Source: Alkalicoccus halolimnae
GTDB lineage: Bacteria > Bacillota > Bacilli > Bacillales > Salisediminibacteriaceae
NCBI RefSeq assembly: GCF_008014775.2
Contig: NZ_CP144914.1
Coordinates: 1,612,001 to 1,676,000 of the forward strand
Reading direction: 5' to 3'
DNA: 64,000 nt
The notes beneath the pieces were generated by a model that ran no database searches, was not told where the DNA came from, and was given only the letters and a program-made list of their open reading frames with translations. The translations under genes and the position numbers were made by a program. Below are positions 27,947 through 38,479 of the stretch, piece by piece (position 1 is the stretch's first letter; each line of letters starts with the position of its first letter).

Positions 27947-28396
27947 ATGAATAAAGGACAAAGACATATTAAAATCAGGGACTTGATAGGAAATAACGAC
28001 ATTGAGACTCAGGATGATCTAGTTGAACAGCTTAGAAATGCCGGATTCAATGTCACTCAGGCTACCGTAAGCAGAGATATTAAAGAACTTCATCTCGTGA
28101 AGGTGCCGATGATAGATGGAAGGTATAAATACAGTCTCCCGTCTGACCAGCGCTTTAATCCTCTGCAAAAGCTGAAGCGGGCTTTAATTGACAGTTTTGT
28201 ATCTATTGATTACACATCTAATATGATCGTCATCAAAACGCTTCCTGGTAATGCGAATGCTGTAGGGGCTCTGATTGATAATCTTGACTGGCCGGAAATT
28301 ATGGGGAATATCTGCGGTGACGATACGATTCTAATTATCTGCCGGTCAGAGCAGGACCCCGGGGAGCTTACCGAAAAATTCCTGGAAATGCTTTAG
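27947..28396 (+). CDS. argR: ArgR/AhrC, arginine repressor
   Basis: Hexameric arginine-dependent regulator that represses arginine synthesis and activates its breakdown. The 149-aa protein begins [29 protein letters not shown], with a winged helix including [18 protein letters not shown]. The C-terminal arginine-binding domain has [44 protein letters not shown] precedes the ATG. A probable terminator follows. Confidence 0.96.
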   Translation: MNKGQRHIKIRDLIGNNDIETQDDLVEQLRNAGFNVTQATVSRDIKELHLVKVPMIDGRYKYSLPSDQRFNPLQKLKRALIDSFVSIDYTSNMIVIKTLPGNANAVGALIDNLDWPEIMGNICGDDTILIICRSEQDPGELTEKFLEML

Positions 28397-28723
28397 CAAA
28401 CGATTAGTATAAGGGGCGGCCTGTAAGTAAGCAGGACCGTACCCTTTTTTTATACTGCCGAAATCTATTTTACAATTTTTTTATTAAGGCAATTAGACGA
28501 ATATTCATTAATAATTCTATACTTCTATCAATTTCATAATTGCTTTTTCCGGGCAGGTGCCCAAATATTTATAATGAATTATATTCTGACGGCCGTATTA
28601 AAAATTGACCTCAGCAAAGGCGGCGTTCCCGGAGGATAAAGCACCATCAGAAGATATTAAGTTTCAATTGTATAGTAGGAAATTAATTCTGCCTTAATGA
28701 AAATTGAAAGGAGCTGAACGATT
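28397..28723. other. Gap between argR and recN with a probable terminator
   Basis: The first part (28411-28448) can fold as an imperfect terminator, AAGGGGCGGCCTG with CAGGACCGTACCCTT, followed by TTTTTTT. The rest is AT-rich without a supported gene; TTGACC at 28601 and TATAGT at about 28672 are too far apart to form one promoter. Nothing else was recognised. Confidence 0.55.
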
Positions 28724-30448
28724 GTGTTAATGGAACTTTCGATCAGGAATTTTGCTATCATAGACGAATTGACTGTTTCTTTTGAAGAAGGGCTGACAGT
28801 ACTTACTGGAGAAACAGGCGCGGGAAAATCAATAATAATTGATGCTATAGGACTTCTTATCGGAGGTAGAGGATCCGTCGATTTCGTAAGGCATGGCAGC
28901 AAACGTGCAGAGATCGAAGGGTTATTTTCTATAGAACAGCCTGTTTCAGAAGAAATGAAAGATCTTTTCGAGAGTATCGGGGTTTCAATGGAGGAAGAAG
29001 GAACGATTGTATTAAAAAGGGAAATAACGATGCAGGGGAAAAGTGTCTGCCGGATTAATGGAAAATTAACTACTTTAGGCATACTCAGGCAGGTCGGCCA
29101 GCAGCTGGTCGATATTCATGGTCAGCACGAACATCAGCAGCTTCTTCAGACGGAAAAGCATGGAATGTTTCTCGACCGGTTTGCAGAAGAAAAGCTTAAA
29201 AAGGCAAAAGTAGAATATAAAAATTTGTATGACCGCTTTCAGAAAAAGCGACAGCAGCTGAAGCAGCTCTCGGAAAATGAGCAGCAGATGGCTCAAAGAC
29301 TGGACCTTATCCAATATCAGTATGAAGAGATTAAACAGGCGCAGCTGCAGCCGAACGAGGATAATGAGCTGGCGGAAGCTAAAAGGAAATTAAATAATAG
29401 TGAAGGACTTTATCAGAATGTTCACGGTGCCTACGAAGCTCTCTATGGAGACGGTAAAGGCATGGAATGGGTCATGACGGCTATGAATCAAGTGGAAGAA
29501 GCAGCAGAATTGGATCCTGAGCTGGAGAAATTAAAAGAATCTGTAACGAACAGTTATTACTCGCTCGAAGAAGCTTCGTTTTCATTAAGAGATTATTATG
29601 AGTCGATTGAATTTGACCCTGAAAAACTGGATGCGATCGAGTCAAGACTGAGCGAAATTAATCAGCTTAAGCGTAAGTATGGAGGTTCTGTGGAAGAAAT
29701 AATGGAATACTATGCATCTATAGAAGAGGAACTGGATACGCTTACTAATAGAGAACAAAGGCTTGATCAATGGCAGCGGGAATTGGAAACGACAGCCGAA
29801 GATCTTTTTGTAGAAGGGGCGCATATCAGCAGCATTCGTAAAAAGGCTGCGGAAGAACTCAAACACGCGATCCAACAGCAGCTGAAAGATTTATACATGA
29901 CAGAGACTCTTTTCGAAGTGAAAATACAATCAGCTTTGAAGGAAGAATTAACCGCAGACAAGCTTGTTACCAATCACCCTTTTCTCCGGTCCGGTATAGA
30001 TGTGATTGAGTTTGAAGTAGCAACTAATAAAGGGGAGCCGTTGAAGTCTCTTGCGAAAGTAGCTTCGGGGGGCGAAATTTCAAGAATGATTTTAGCGCTT
30101 AAATCCATTTTGGCGAAACATGAGGGAGTTACTTCACTTATTTTTGACGAAGTAGATTCAGGTGTGAGTGGGAGAGTCGCTCAGGCTATTGCAGCAAAGA
30201 TCCATACTCTGGCACAAGGTTCCCAGGTTCTGTGTATCACTCATCTTCCACAGGTGGCTGCGATGGCTGATATTCATTTATTTATTTCCAAAAAAGAAAA
30301 AAGCGGCAGGACGATTACCGATGTACGTCCGTTAACAGTGAATGAGCAGACGGAAGAAGTAGGAAGAATGATATCAGGGATAGAAATAACCGATTTAACC
30401 AGAGAACATGCTAAAGAATTAATTGATCAGGCGAAAGTAAAAAAATAA
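28724..30448 (+). CDS. recN: RecN, DNA repair SMC-like ATPase
   Basis: RecN gathers at double-strand breaks early in recombination repair. The 574-aa protein has a Walker A site (GETGAGKSIIIDAIGLL) near the N-terminus, coiled coils around 150-230 and 310-370, a signature KVASGGEISRMILALK and Walker B TSLIFDEVDSGVSG. GTG 28724 was chosen because AAAGGAG lies ten bases upstream; ATG 28730 is possible. In B. subtilis spoIVB comes next; here recN is followed directly by spo0A. Confidence 0.95.
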   Translation: MLMELSIRNFAIIDELTVSFEEGLTVLTGETGAGKSIIIDAIGLLIGGRGSVDFVRHGSKRAEIEGLFSIEQPVSEEMKDLFESIGVSMEEEGTIVLKREITMQGKSVCRINGKLTTLGILRQVGQQLVDIHGQHEHQQLLQTEKHGMFLDRFAEEKLKKAKVEYKNLYDRFQKKRQQLKQLSENEQQMAQRLDLIQYQYEEIKQAQLQPNEDNELAEAKRKLNNSEGLYQNVHGAYEALYGDGKGMEWVMTAMNQVEEAAELDPELEKLKESVTNSYYSLEEASFSLRDYYESIEFDPEKLDAIESRLSEINQLKRKYGGSVEEIMEYYASIEEELDTLTNREQRLDQWQRELETTAEDLFVEGAHISSIRKKAAEELKHAIQQQLKDLYMTETLFEVKIQSALKEELTADKLVTNHPFLRSGIDVIEFEVATNKGEPLKSLAKVASGGEISRMILALKSILAKHEGVTSLIFDEVDSGVSGRVAQAIAAKIHTLAQGSQVLCITHLPQVAAMADIHLFISKKEKSGRTITDVRPLTVNEQTEEVGRMISGIEITDLTREHAKELIDQAKVKK

Positions 30449-30499
30449 GATACTGCCTCTCGGCGGAAACGTGACTTTTAACCGATAACGCGGCTGTGG

Positions 30500-30505
30500 T
30501 ATACT
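30500..30505 (+). promoter_or_regulatory. Probable vegetative extended -10 promoter of spo0A
   Basis: TGG then TATACT (30500-30505) forms an extended -10 element; a weak -35 (TTTAAC, 30477-30482) is 17 bases upstream. I found no clear sigma-H promoter or 0A box in the 126-base gap. Confidence 0.4.
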
Positions 30506-30574
30506 GGTTTTAATAACCATGAATATGATGCAGTATAGATATTGGTATAAGTAATTGTTAGGGGGACGCTGGGT

Positions 30575-31351
30575 GTGAGCAGTGTAAAGGTATGCGTAGC
30601 TGATGATAATAAAGAACTAGTACATGTGCTGGAAGATTATATTAATACTTCCACTGATATAGAGGTAACAGGTACAGCTTACAATGGGCAGGAGTGCCTT
30701 GATATAATTAAGGAAAAGGAACCGGACGTTCTTATTCTGGATATTATTATGCCTCATTTGGACGGGCTCGCTGTTCTTGAAAAATTGAAAGACCTCCGGC
30801 TTAATAAGGTTCCGAGCATCATAATGCTGACAGCATTTGGGCAGGAGGATGTGACGAAGAAAGCAGTAGAACTCGGGGCAGCATATTACGTACTGAAACC
30901 GTTCGATATGGATATATTAGTAAATAAAATCCGTGAAGTTGCTAATCATCAACATATATCTCAATCCGGCGGTATTGAAACTCATAAAGACAATTCCCCA
31001 ATGAATCTCGATGCGAGCATCACAAGTATTATTCACGAGATTGGAGTCCCGGCTCACATTAAAGGATATATGTATCTCCGCGAAGCAATAACCCTCGTTT
31101 ATCATGATATAGAACTGCTCGGATCTGTAACAAAGATTCTCTACCCGGATATTGCTAAAAAATTTAATACGACTCCCAGCCGAGTTGAGAGAGCTATCAG
31201 ACATGCAATTGAAGTAGCATGGGGGAGAGGTAACATCGAATCCATTTCAAAAATGTTTGGTTATACAGTAAGTGTTGCAAAGTCAAAACCAACAAATTCG
31301 GAATTTATAGCAATGGTAGCTGATAAGCTGCGAGTCGAGCACAGAAAATAG
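30575..31351 (+). CDS. spo0A: Spo0A, master response regulator
   Basis: Response regulator that in Bacillus controls entry to sporulation, biofilm formation and competence. The 258-aa protein has the receiver domain with Asp10/Asp11, phosphoacceptor Asp56 (LILDIIMPH), Thr and Lys switch residues, a variable linker (about 125-142) and the highly conserved DNA-binding domain ([59 protein letters not shown]). The GTG start follows AGGGGG. It looks fully functional even though spoIVB and the spoIIIA operon are missing from their usual places in this window. Confidence 0.97.
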   Translation: MSSVKVCVADDNKELVHVLEDYINTSTDIEVTGTAYNGQECLDIIKEKEPDVLILDIIMPHLDGLAVLEKLKDLRLNKVPSIIMLTAFGQEDVTKKAVELGAAYYVLKPFDMDILVNKIREVANHQHISQSGGIETHKDNSPMNLDASITSIIHEIGVPAHIKGYMYLREAITLVYHDIELLGSVTKILYPDIAKKFNTTPSRVERAIRHAIEVAWGRGNIESISKMFGYTVSVAKSKPTNSEFIAMVADKLRVEHRK

Positions 31352-31352
31352 A

Positions 31353-31385
31353 AATACCCGGAAGTCGGTTGACTTCCGGGTATTT
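31353..31385. terminator. Bidirectional terminator between spo0A and yqzF
   Basis: A 14-bp perfect stem, AATACCCGGAAGTC with GACTTCCGGGTATT, closes a GGTT loop between two convergent genes. Confidence 0.9.
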
Positions 31386-31636
31386 TAGGATGTCTGCTGT
31401 TTTTGAAAACGGGGAGCGACTTTGTTATTTTTTCTATCTCTGTGCAGAATAAAGCCAGCGATAATCCAGACACCTAAGACCAATGCTGCAATACCTGCAA
31501 AAAACTGTACATATAAAGACGGATAAGGAGAATTAAGTATATTAAAAAGAGTGTCTCTCATCAGTTTAATGCCGTAACCTGCGGTGAAGATGGGAATTAA
31601 CAGGATAATTAAAGCGATAAAGCGCTGGAATGTCAT
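31385..31636 (-). CDS. yqzF: YqzF-like small membrane protein (DUF2627)
   Basis: An 83-aa protein with two hydrophobic helices (about 5-24 and 43-64) and a basic C-terminal tail. Size, the MTFQRFIALIILLIPIFTAGYGIKLMRDTLF start and its place between spo0A and bkdR match the DUF2627/YqzF family of unknown function. On the minus strand AAAGGAGCAG precedes the ATG. Confidence 0.82.
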   Translation of the reverse strand: MTFQRFIALIILLIPIFTAGYGIKLMRDTLFNILNSPYPSLYVQFFAGIAALVLGVWIIAGFILHRDRKNNKVAPRFQKQQTS

Positions 31637-31761
31637 AATACTGCTCCTTTTTTGTACGTATGTCAGATTTATTTTATCTGATTTCTCTGCAGAAGTCGAG
31701 GGAGGAATACTGAAACCTTATTAAGCTTAAGAATTGAGCGGCCAGAGAGGAGTTCCGGATC

Positions 31762-33759
31762 ATGTGGGACGCAGTTATCAGAAGTACAGTAAAACAGGCT
31801 TCTTCGTTTTTGGAAGATAAACAAGTGCAGACCTGTTTTAACATTTTAGGTGTTATTTCTTCAGAAACGAATGAAGAAGACAGCTGCCTGCCAGTTTATA
31901 AAACAAAGAAGGAAGCAGAGAAAGGAAGAAATCAGCTGTTAACGATTTCAGCTGTTCCTTATTCAGAAAAAGAAGATGTCTGTATAAGCTTTGAAACGGC
32001 GAAATTCATAGCCGTAAATTTAAAGGAAAAAAATAAACTGATCGAGTCTTTGCGCAGTCAGAATAATAAACTCCACAAAATTGTGAATACAACGCACGAT
32101 GGTATGATCGCCATTGATGAACAAGCTTCTATCACGCTGATGAACAAGAGCGCAGAAGATATGACGGGACTGTCGGCAGAAGAAGTGCTGGGCTCCAATA
32201 TAAAAGAGGTTATGCCGACTAGCAGGCTTCCGAGAGTGCTGCGCACCTCTAAAACAGAACACAATCAAAAACAGTACATAGGGGAAAATCATACAATTAT
32301 TACAACTCGCGTGCCAATGTATGACGGAGACCGAATAGTAGGAGCACTTGGCGTTTTCAGAGATATTACAGAAATTGCAAAGATGGCAGAAGAAGTAACA
32401 AACCTAAAAAGTATTCAAACAATGCTTGAAGCGATTATACAATCTTCAGATGATGCTATATCAGTTGTGGATGAACAGGGGCACGGACTGATAATAAATC
32501 CTGCGTACACCAGATTAACGGGTTTGACAGAAGAACAGGTAATCGGAAAGCCTGCATCTACGGATATTTCAGAAGGTGAAAGTATCCATATGAAAGTGCT
32601 GCAAACAAAAAAAGCTGTTCGTGGTGCGAGAATGAAAGTAGGCGATAAGAAAAAAGATGTGGTAGTAAATGTTGCTCCTGTCATAGTGGACGATAAAATT
32701 AAAGGGAGTGTAGGCGTTGTCCATGATGTTTCTGAAATGGAAGCATTAACCTCTGAATTAGAACAGGCAAAAAGAATTATCCGAACTCTGGAGGCAAAAT
32801 ATCAATTTGCAGATATTATTGGTGACTCTTCTGAAATGCATATTGCAATTGAACAGGCCAGAGTAGCCGCAAAAACTCCTGCAACCATCCTTCTGCGTGG
32901 AGAATCAGGAACAGGAAAAGAATTGTTTGCACATGCGATTCATAATGAAAGTCATCGGAAGTACAATAAATTTATACGGGTGAACTGCGCTGCTCTAACG
33001 GAATCACTTTTGGAAAGTGAATTATTTGGTTATGAAGAAGGGGCTTTTTCAGGTGCAAAGAGAGGAGGAAAAAAAGGCCTCTTTGAAGAAGCAGATAAAG
33101 GCAGCATTTTTCTGGATGAAATTGGAGAGCTTTCACCTAAAATGCAGGCCAAACTGCTGCGGGTACTGCAGGAAGGAGAGATAGTGCGGGTTGGTGGTAC
33201 AAATTCGATTACAATCGATGTCAGAGTTATTACAGCTACTAATATAGATATGGAGAAAAAGATTGAAACCAGTGAGTTTCGGTCAGATCTATACTTTCGC
33301 CTAAACAGACTGCCGATCTACATTCCTGCTTTAAGAGAAAGAAAAGAAGATATTCCCCTGCTCGCAAAACATCTTTTAACCAGACTCAATCAGGATTATG
33401 GACGAAATGTGCAGTCGCTTTCGGAAGAAGGGATAATGAAGCTTTTTGAATATGACTGGCCGGGAAACGTGCGGGAACTGGAAAATGTTTTAGGCAGAGC
33501 TATTATTCATATGCCCCCTGCCGCTAAGATTATTCATGCTTCCCGTCTTACCTTAGTAGAGAAAAAAGCGCTGAGCCGTGCGTATACTTCAGAAGGAAGC
33601 ACCGTTGACGGGCTAGAAAAGCAAATGGCAGCTGCAGAAAAAACTCTAATTAAAGAAGCATTGATGGCCGAGGATGGGAATAAAACAAAAACGGCTAAAA
33701 GGCTGCAGGTAAGCATTAGAAATTTGTACTACAAAATGGAAAAACACGGACTTCGCTGA
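31762..33759 (+). CDS. bkdR: BkdR, sigma-54-dependent activator of branched-chain keto acid catabolism
   Basis: A 665-aa enhancer-binding protein. Two PAS domains (about 95-205 and 215-325) likely sense a ligand. The AAA+ domain has Walker A GESGTGKE near residue 380, the sigma-54 contact loop GAFSGA (variant of GAFTGA) and FDE-like [22 protein letters not shown] Fis-type helix-turn-helix ends the protein ([23 protein letters not shown]). It lies directly upstream of the operon it presumably activates, with two likely binding sites and a sigma-54 promoter starting at its stop codon. Confidence 0.94.
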   Translation: MWDAVIRSTVKQASSFLEDKQVQTCFNILGVISSETNEEDSCLPVYKTKKEAEKGRNQLLTISAVPYSEKEDVCISFETAKFIAVNLKEKNKLIESLRSQNNKLHKIVNTTHDGMIAIDEQASITLMNKSAEDMTGLSAEEVLGSNIKEVMPTSRLPRVLRTSKTEHNQKQYIGENHTIITTRVPMYDGDRIVGALGVFRDITEIAKMAEEVTNLKSIQTMLEAIIQSSDDAISVVDEQGHGLIINPAYTRLTGLTEEQVIGKPASTDISEGESIHMKVLQTKKAVRGARMKVGDKKKDVVVNVAPVIVDDKIKGSVGVVHDVSEMEALTSELEQAKRIIRTLEAKYQFADIIGDSSEMHIAIEQARVAAKTPATILLRGESGTGKELFAHAIHNESHRKYNKFIRVNCAALTESLLESELFGYEEGAFSGAKRGGKKGLFEEADKGSIFLDEIGELSPKMQAKLLRVLQEGEIVRVGGTNSITIDVRVITATNIDMEKKIETSEFRSDLYFRLNRLPIYIPALRERKEDIPLLAKHLLTRLNQDYGRNVQSLSEEGIMKLFEYDWPGNVRELENVLGRAIIHMPPAAKIIHASRLTLVEKKALSRAYTSEGSTVDGLEKQMAAAEKTLIKEALMAEDGNKTKTAKRLQVSIRNLYYKMEKHGLR

Positions 33760-33808
33760 AAAAAATTGCATGCAAATATTTTCATACCGAGAAAAAAATT
33801 GCATGCAA
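33758..33808 (+). promoter_or_regulatory. Tandem upstream activating sequences (probable BkdR sites)
   Basis: Two identical 18-base repeats, G(A)7 TTGCATGCAA, lie at 33758-33775 and 33791-33808. Each ends in a 10-bp perfect palindrome TTGCATGCAA. The 33-base spacing is close to three helical turns, placing both on one DNA face, 40-90 bases upstream of the sigma-54 promoter. Confidence 0.8.
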
Positions 33809-33844
33809 TAGAATTAGAAAGCGCTTAACAACGGGTTTTGATTA

Positions 33845-33860
33845 TGGCATAGAAATTGCA
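33845..33860 (+). promoter_or_regulatory. Sigma-54 (-24/-12) promoter of the ptb-bkd operon
   Basis: TGGCAT (33845-33850) and TTGCA (33856-33860) place the invariant GG and GC twelve bases apart, as required for sigma-54. ptb starts 30 bases later behind AAGGGGGGGGGGAG. Confidence 0.9.
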
Positions 33861-33889
33861 TAAGATAGTAAAGGGGGGGGGAGCTTTAT

Positions 33890-34792
33890 ATGAATTTGGA
33901 AGCTTTAAAACAAGCGATTGCTCTTAAGGAACATAAAGCTGTCATTGCTGTAGCGAATGCAGTTGAGGCTTCAGTATTCCGTGCTGCTCAAATAGCGCTG
34001 GATGAATCACTGGCAGAATTTCATTTTATAGGGGCTTTGAATGAAATGACTGCTGCCATGGAAGAAGCCGATTTTTCAGCGGATGAAAATACGGTAGTCT
34101 TCATAGATTGCAGAGACGAAGCAGAAGCATCGGAAAAAGCGGTTCGTTTAGTATCTGAAGGAAAAGCGGATGTGCTCATGAAGGGAATGGTGTCGACTTC
34201 TATCCTTTTAAAAGCAGTGCTGCATAAGGAGTATGGATTGAGAAGCGGAAATGTTTTATCCCATGTGGCGGGTTTTACCCTCCCTGACAGAGAGAAAATG
34301 CTGTTTTTAACCGATGCAGCAATGAATATCGCCCCTTCGCTGCCTGAAAAAGTTCAGATCGTTGAAAACGCAGTGGCAGCATTGAACCAGATGGGAATTG
34401 AAAACCCTAAAGTGGCGGTTCTGGCAGCTGTTGAAAACGTCAATCCAGCCATGCAGGCTACAGTGGATGCTGCGCTGCTGACACAGATGAATAAAAGACA
34501 GCAGATTACCAACTGTATCGTCGATGGACCGCTCGGTTTCGATAATGCTGTTTCTTTGGAAGCAGCCCGGAAGAAACAAATCGAATCTCCTGTAGCCGGA
34601 GAGGCTGACCTTCTGTTAGCTCCGCAGATTGAAACTGGTAATGCTCTTTACAAATCGTTTACGTACATAGGAAGAGGCGTCGTAGGAGGAATGATCGTCG
34701 GAGCAAAAGCTCCAATTATTCTTACTTCGCGGACTGATTCCGAAGAAAGCAAATTATTTTCGCTTGCGATGGCCGTAAGTATAATTCAATAA
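33890..34792 (+). CDS. ptb: Ptb, phosphate butyryltransferase
   Basis: Converts butyryl-CoA and branched acyl-CoA to acyl phosphate, the first step in conserving the thioester energy as ATP. The 300-aa protein belongs to the phosphate acetyl/butyryl transferase family, with ADVLMKGMVSTSILLKAVL, DGPLGFDNAVS and LLAPQIETGNALYKS. It is the first gene of the operon and pairs with Buk encoded two genes later. Confidence 0.93.
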   Translation: MNLEALKQAIALKEHKAVIAVANAVEASVFRAAQIALDESLAEFHFIGALNEMTAAMEEADFSADENTVVFIDCRDEAEASEKAVRLVSEGKADVLMKGMVSTSILLKAVLHKEYGLRSGNVLSHVAGFTLPDREKMLFLTDAAMNIAPSLPEKVQIVENAVAALNQMGIENPKVAVLAAVENVNPAMQATVDAALLTQMNKRQQITNCIVDGPLGFDNAVSLEAARKKQIESPVAGEADLLLAPQIETGNALYKSFTYIGRGVVGGMIVGAKAPIILTSRTDSEESKLFSLAMAVSIIQ

Positions 34793-34807
34793 CAGGGGGA
34801 AAAAATA

Positions 34808-35905
34808 ATGAATCTATTTACTCAGATGGAACAGGAAGACTACGAACAGGTTGTAGTCTGTCAGGATAAAGAGTCCGGATTAAAAGCAATTATCGCTATT
34901 CATGATACAACGCTGGGCCCTGCACTGGGGGGAACCCGCATGTGGACCTACAGTTCGGAGGAAGCAGCTTTTGAGGATGCCCTGAGGCTTGCACGTGGTA
35001 TGACTTATAAAAATGCGGCAGCCGGATTAAATCTTGGCGGCGGAAAAACAGTTATTATTGGAGACCCGAAAAAAGATAAGAACGAAGCGATGTTCCGTGC
35101 ATTCGGACGGTTTATTCAAGGGTTGAACGGACGCTACATAACTGCAGAAGACGTTGGTACAACTGTTTCTGACATGGATCTTGTCTATTCAGAGACAGAT
35201 TACGTGACCGGAGTTTCTCCTGCTTTTGGTTCATCAGGTAATCCATCACCAGTGACGGCTTATGGAGTATATGTAGGAATTAAAGCGGCAGCAAAAAAAG
35301 CTTACGGTACAGACTCGCTGGCAGGAAAAAAAATAGCCGTTCAGGGCATTGGAAATGTCGCATACAGTATGTGTCAGTATTTACATGAAGAAGGCGCTGA
35401 ATTAATAGTAACAGATATAAATAAAGAATCTGTAGAGCGCGCTGTTCAGGAATTCGGAGCAACGGCGGTAGGAATTAACGAAATTTATGACGTTGAGTGC
35501 GACATTTATTCCCCCTGCGCCCTTGGAGCTACAATAAATGACGATACAATATCGAGACTGAAAGCAAATGTTATTGCAGGAGCAGCGAATAATCAGCTTC
35601 TTGAAAATCGACATGGAGATCTGCTTCAGGAAAAGGGTATCGTCTATGCCCCGGATTACGTCATCAATTCAGGAGGGGTAATTAATGTGGCGGATGAACT
35701 GCTTGGCTATAACAGAGACCGGGCGATGAAAAAAGTCGAAACAATATACGACAGTATAGAGAGGATTTTCGAAATTTCCGAACGGGACAACATCCCCACT
35801 TATGTAGCTGCTAATAGACTGGCGGAAGAACGCATTGAAACTATGCGTAAATCCCGACGTCAATTTTTACAAAATGGGATGAATATTTTATCCCGTGGAA
35901 GATAA
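34808..35905 (+). CDS. bcd: Bcd, leucine (branched-chain amino acid) dehydrogenase
   Basis: NAD-dependent oxidative deamination of leucine, isoleucine and valine to branched 2-keto acids. The 365-aa protein has the substrate site [10 protein letters not shown], catalytic lysine region [18 protein letters not shown] and Rossmann motif [11 protein letters not shown]. Its keto acid products are the substrates of the dehydrogenase encoded by lpdV-bkdAA-bkdAB-bkdB downstream. Confidence 0.95.
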   Translation: MNLFTQMEQEDYEQVVVCQDKESGLKAIIAIHDTTLGPALGGTRMWTYSSEEAAFEDALRLARGMTYKNAAAGLNLGGGKTVIIGDPKKDKNEAMFRAFGRFIQGLNGRYITAEDVGTTVSDMDLVYSETDYVTGVSPAFGSSGNPSPVTAYGVYVGIKAAAKKAYGTDSLAGKKIAVQGIGNVAYSMCQYLHEEGAELIVTDINKESVERAVQEFGATAVGINEIYDVECDIYSPCALGATINDDTISRLKANVIAGAANNQLLENRHGDLLQEKGIVYAPDYVINSGGVINVADELLGYNRDRAMKKVETIYDSIERIFEISERDNIPTYVAANRLAEERIETMRKSRRQFLQNGMNILSRGR

Positions 35906-35919
35906 ATGGGGGAAACGGT

Positions 35920-36999
35920 GTGGAACGAAACTATCGAGTTTTGGCTATTAATCCAGGGTCCACTTCAACTAAAATCGGGATTTTCGACAATAAGCATGAA
36001 ATACTCATAAAAACGATACGTCATGACCGTACCGAACTTGCTGATTATAAGACCATCATAGATCAACATTCATTTAGAAAAAAGGCAATTTTAACTTCGC
36101 TGGATCAGGCCGGTATTAACTTATCGAAATTAGCTGCAGTGGTCGGACGCGGTGGTCTCCTGAGACCGATAGAAGGCGGGACCTACTTAATTAATAATTC
36201 TATGCTTTCTGATCTGAAGGAAGGGGTTTCTGGCCAGCACGCTTCCAATTTAGGCGGGATGATCGCTCATGAAATTGCTGAACAGCTGAATATTTATTCG
36301 TTTATAGTTGACCCGGTAGTTGTAGATGAACTGGATGAAGTGGCAAGGGTATCCGGATTTTCTGATTTTAATCGAAAAAGTATATTTCATGCTTTGAATC
36401 AAAAAGCCGTAGCTAGAGAGGCAGCAGAAGAACTTGGACGTCCCTATGAGGATCTGCGTTTCATTGTATGCCATATGGGAGGAGGCATTACCGTAGGTAG
36501 CCATTGTTACGGAAAAGTAATAGACGTTAACAATGGGCTTCACGGAGAAGGGCCTTTTTCTCCAGAGCGTGCAGGTACTGTTCCGGCAGGAGATCTTGTT
36601 TCCCTGTGTTTTTCAGGAGAATATTATGCAGATGAAATCATGAAAAAAATTGTCGGCCGGGGGGGACTTGCAGGTCTCCTTGGAACAAATGATGCTGTGG
36701 AAGTTGAGAGGCGGATAGATACAGGAGATGAGAAGGCTGAAATGATTTATGAAGCGATGGCGTATCAGGTAGCAAAGGAAATTGGCGCAAATGCTGCCGT
36801 TCTCTCGGGGAAGGTGGACGCTATCATCTTAACGGGCGGCCTTGCCTATGGAAAACAATTTGTGCAGAAAATTTCTACTCGTGTACAATGGATTGCAGAT
36901 ATAATTGTAAAGCCGGGAGAAAACGAGCTGGAGGCGTTAAATGCAGGAGCCCAGCGTATTTTAAACGGGCAGGAGAAGCCAAAGAATTATAATTTTTAA
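35920..36999 (+). CDS. buk: Buk, butyrate (branched-chain fatty acid) kinase
   Basis: Acetokinase-family enzyme making ATP from the acyl phosphate produced by Ptb. The 359-aa protein has the N-terminal phosphate site [68 protein letters not shown] and ILTGGLAYG. The GTG start at 35920 follows GGGGGAAAC; GTG at 35918 is out of frame. Confidence 0.95.
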   Translation: MERNYRVLAINPGSTSTKIGIFDNKHEILIKTIRHDRTELADYKTIIDQHSFRKKAILTSLDQAGINLSKLAAVVGRGGLLRPIEGGTYLINNSMLSDLKEGVSGQHASNLGGMIAHEIAEQLNIYSFIVDPVVVDELDEVARVSGFSDFNRKSIFHALNQKAVAREAAEELGRPYEDLRFIVCHMGGGITVGSHCYGKVIDVNNGLHGEGPFSPERAGTVPAGDLVSLCFSGEYYADEIMKKIVGRGGLAGLLGTNDAVEVERRIDTGDEKAEMIYEAMAYQVAKEIGANAAVLSGKVDAIILTGGLAYGKQFVQKISTRVQWIADIIVKPGENELEALNAGAQRILNGQEKPKNYNF

Positions 37000-37029
37000 A
37001 TGAGGCAATACTAAAAAGGAGAGATACTT

Positions 37030-38457
37030 ATGGCTGAAAAATATGATCTGGTCATATTAGGAGCTGGTACAGGGGGTTATGTAGCTGCAATTCGGGCAGC
37101 GCAGCTTAACTTAAATGTAGCAGTGGTAGAGAAGAGCAAACTTGGAGGTACGTGTCTGCATCAGGGGTGTATCCCGAGCAAAGCTCTGCTGAGAAGTGCA
37201 GAAGTATTTAAAACAGTCAAGCAGGCGGAGGACTTCGGCGTGACTTCTGAAAATCCTGTATTAAATTTTACTAAAGTTATGGAACGAAAGCAGGCGGTAG
37301 TAGATCAGCTTTACAGCGGGGTTCAATCATTAATGAAAAAGGGCAAAATTGATATTTATCATGGCATAGGCAGAATTCTTGGTCCATCGATCTTTTCTCC
37401 TACGCCGGGCACCATATCTGTAGAGTACGAAGAAGAAGGGAAAGAAAATGACATGCTGATTCCTTCGAATGTGATTGTAGCTACTGGAAGCAGACCGAAA
37501 ACGCTGCCGGGTTTAACTTTGGATGAAACAGATATACTTTCATCCAATGGAGCATTGGAGCTTAAAGACCTGCCTGCCTCTCTATCAATTATAGGAGGAG
37601 GGGTTATCGGAGTCGAGTGGGCATCCATGTTTGCTGACTTCGGTGTGGATGTCACTGTATTTGAATATATGGACAGACTTCTTCCTACAGAAGATAAAGA
37701 TATTTCTAAAGAAATGGAAAAATCACTGACTCAAAAAGGAGTTACGATTTATACAAACACAGCTGTGAATGCTTCCGAAATAAAAAAGAGCAAAAAGGGA
37801 ATGGAAGTTCCTTTCAGTAAAAATAAGAAAGACGATATGCTTCATACGGAAAAAGTTCTTGTATCTGTAGGAAGAGAAGCGAATGTAAAAAATATAGGGC
37901 TTGAAAATACCGATATTATAGTCGAAAAAGGTGTTATTAAAGTTAATAAACATTATCAGACTAAAGAATCGCATATTTATGCTATTGGTGACGTAATCGG
38001 AGGAATGCAGCTTGCCCATGTAGCTTCCCACGAAGGAATTGCAGCAGTAGAACATCTGGCGCGTAAAGACCCTCATCCCGTTGATCCGCAGCTTGTAGCG
38101 CGGTGTATCTATTCCTCTCCGGAAGCAGCCAGTGTAGGGATGACAGAAGAAGAAGCAAAAGAAGCTGGTTATAATGTAAAAACAGGAAAGTTTCCTTTTC
38201 AGGCAGTTGGAAAAGCGCTTGTCCAGGGTGATACATCAGGATTTGTTAAATTCGTGACAGATGATGCTACACAGGATCTTCTAGGAGTTCACATGATCGG
38301 CCCTCATGTAACTGATATGATATCGGAAGCCGCTTTAGCAAAGCTTCTGGATGCCACGCACTGGGAAGTGGCGGCATCGATTCATCCTCATCCAAGTCTA
38401 TCGGAAGCCGTAGGAGAAGCGGCACTGGCAGTCGATGGTAAACAAATTCATGGTTAA
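37030..38457 (+). CDS. lpdV: LpdV, dihydrolipoyl dehydrogenase (E3) of the branched-chain complex
   Basis: Reoxidises the lipoyl arm of BkdB with FAD and NAD. The 475-aa protein has the FAD motif VILGAGTGGYVAAIRAA, the redox disulfide Cys42/Cys47 (GGTCLHQGCIPSKAL), an NAD motif (IIGGGVIGVEWASMFADFG) and the C-terminal HPHPSLSE with the catalytic His-Glu pair. AAGGAGAG precedes ATG 37030. Confidence 0.95.
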   Translation: MAEKYDLVILGAGTGGYVAAIRAAQLNLNVAVVEKSKLGGTCLHQGCIPSKALLRSAEVFKTVKQAEDFGVTSENPVLNFTKVMERKQAVVDQLYSGVQSLMKKGKIDIYHGIGRILGPSIFSPTPGTISVEYEEEGKENDMLIPSNVIVATGSRPKTLPGLTLDETDILSSNGALELKDLPASLSIIGGGVIGVEWASMFADFGVDVTVFEYMDRLLPTEDKDISKEMEKSLTQKGVTIYTNTAVNASEIKKSKKGMEVPFSKNKKDDMLHTEKVLVSVGREANVKNIGLENTDIIVEKGVIKVNKHYQTKESHIYAIGDVIGGMQLAHVASHEGIAAVEHLARKDPHPVDPQLVARCIYSSPEAASVGMTEEEAKEAGYNVKTGKFPFQAVGKALVQGDTSGFVKFVTDDATQDLLGVHMIGPHVTDMISEAALAKLLDATHWEVAASIHPHPSLSEAVGEAALAVDGKQIHG

Positions 38458-38479
38458 AGATATAAAGGAGGCTCCAAAA

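Noticed and set aside
33809..33830. Possible catabolite-responsive element (GAAAGCGCTTAACA) upstream of ptb
   Set aside because: Only about ten of fourteen consensus positions match; too weak to call, though CcpA control would be plausible.
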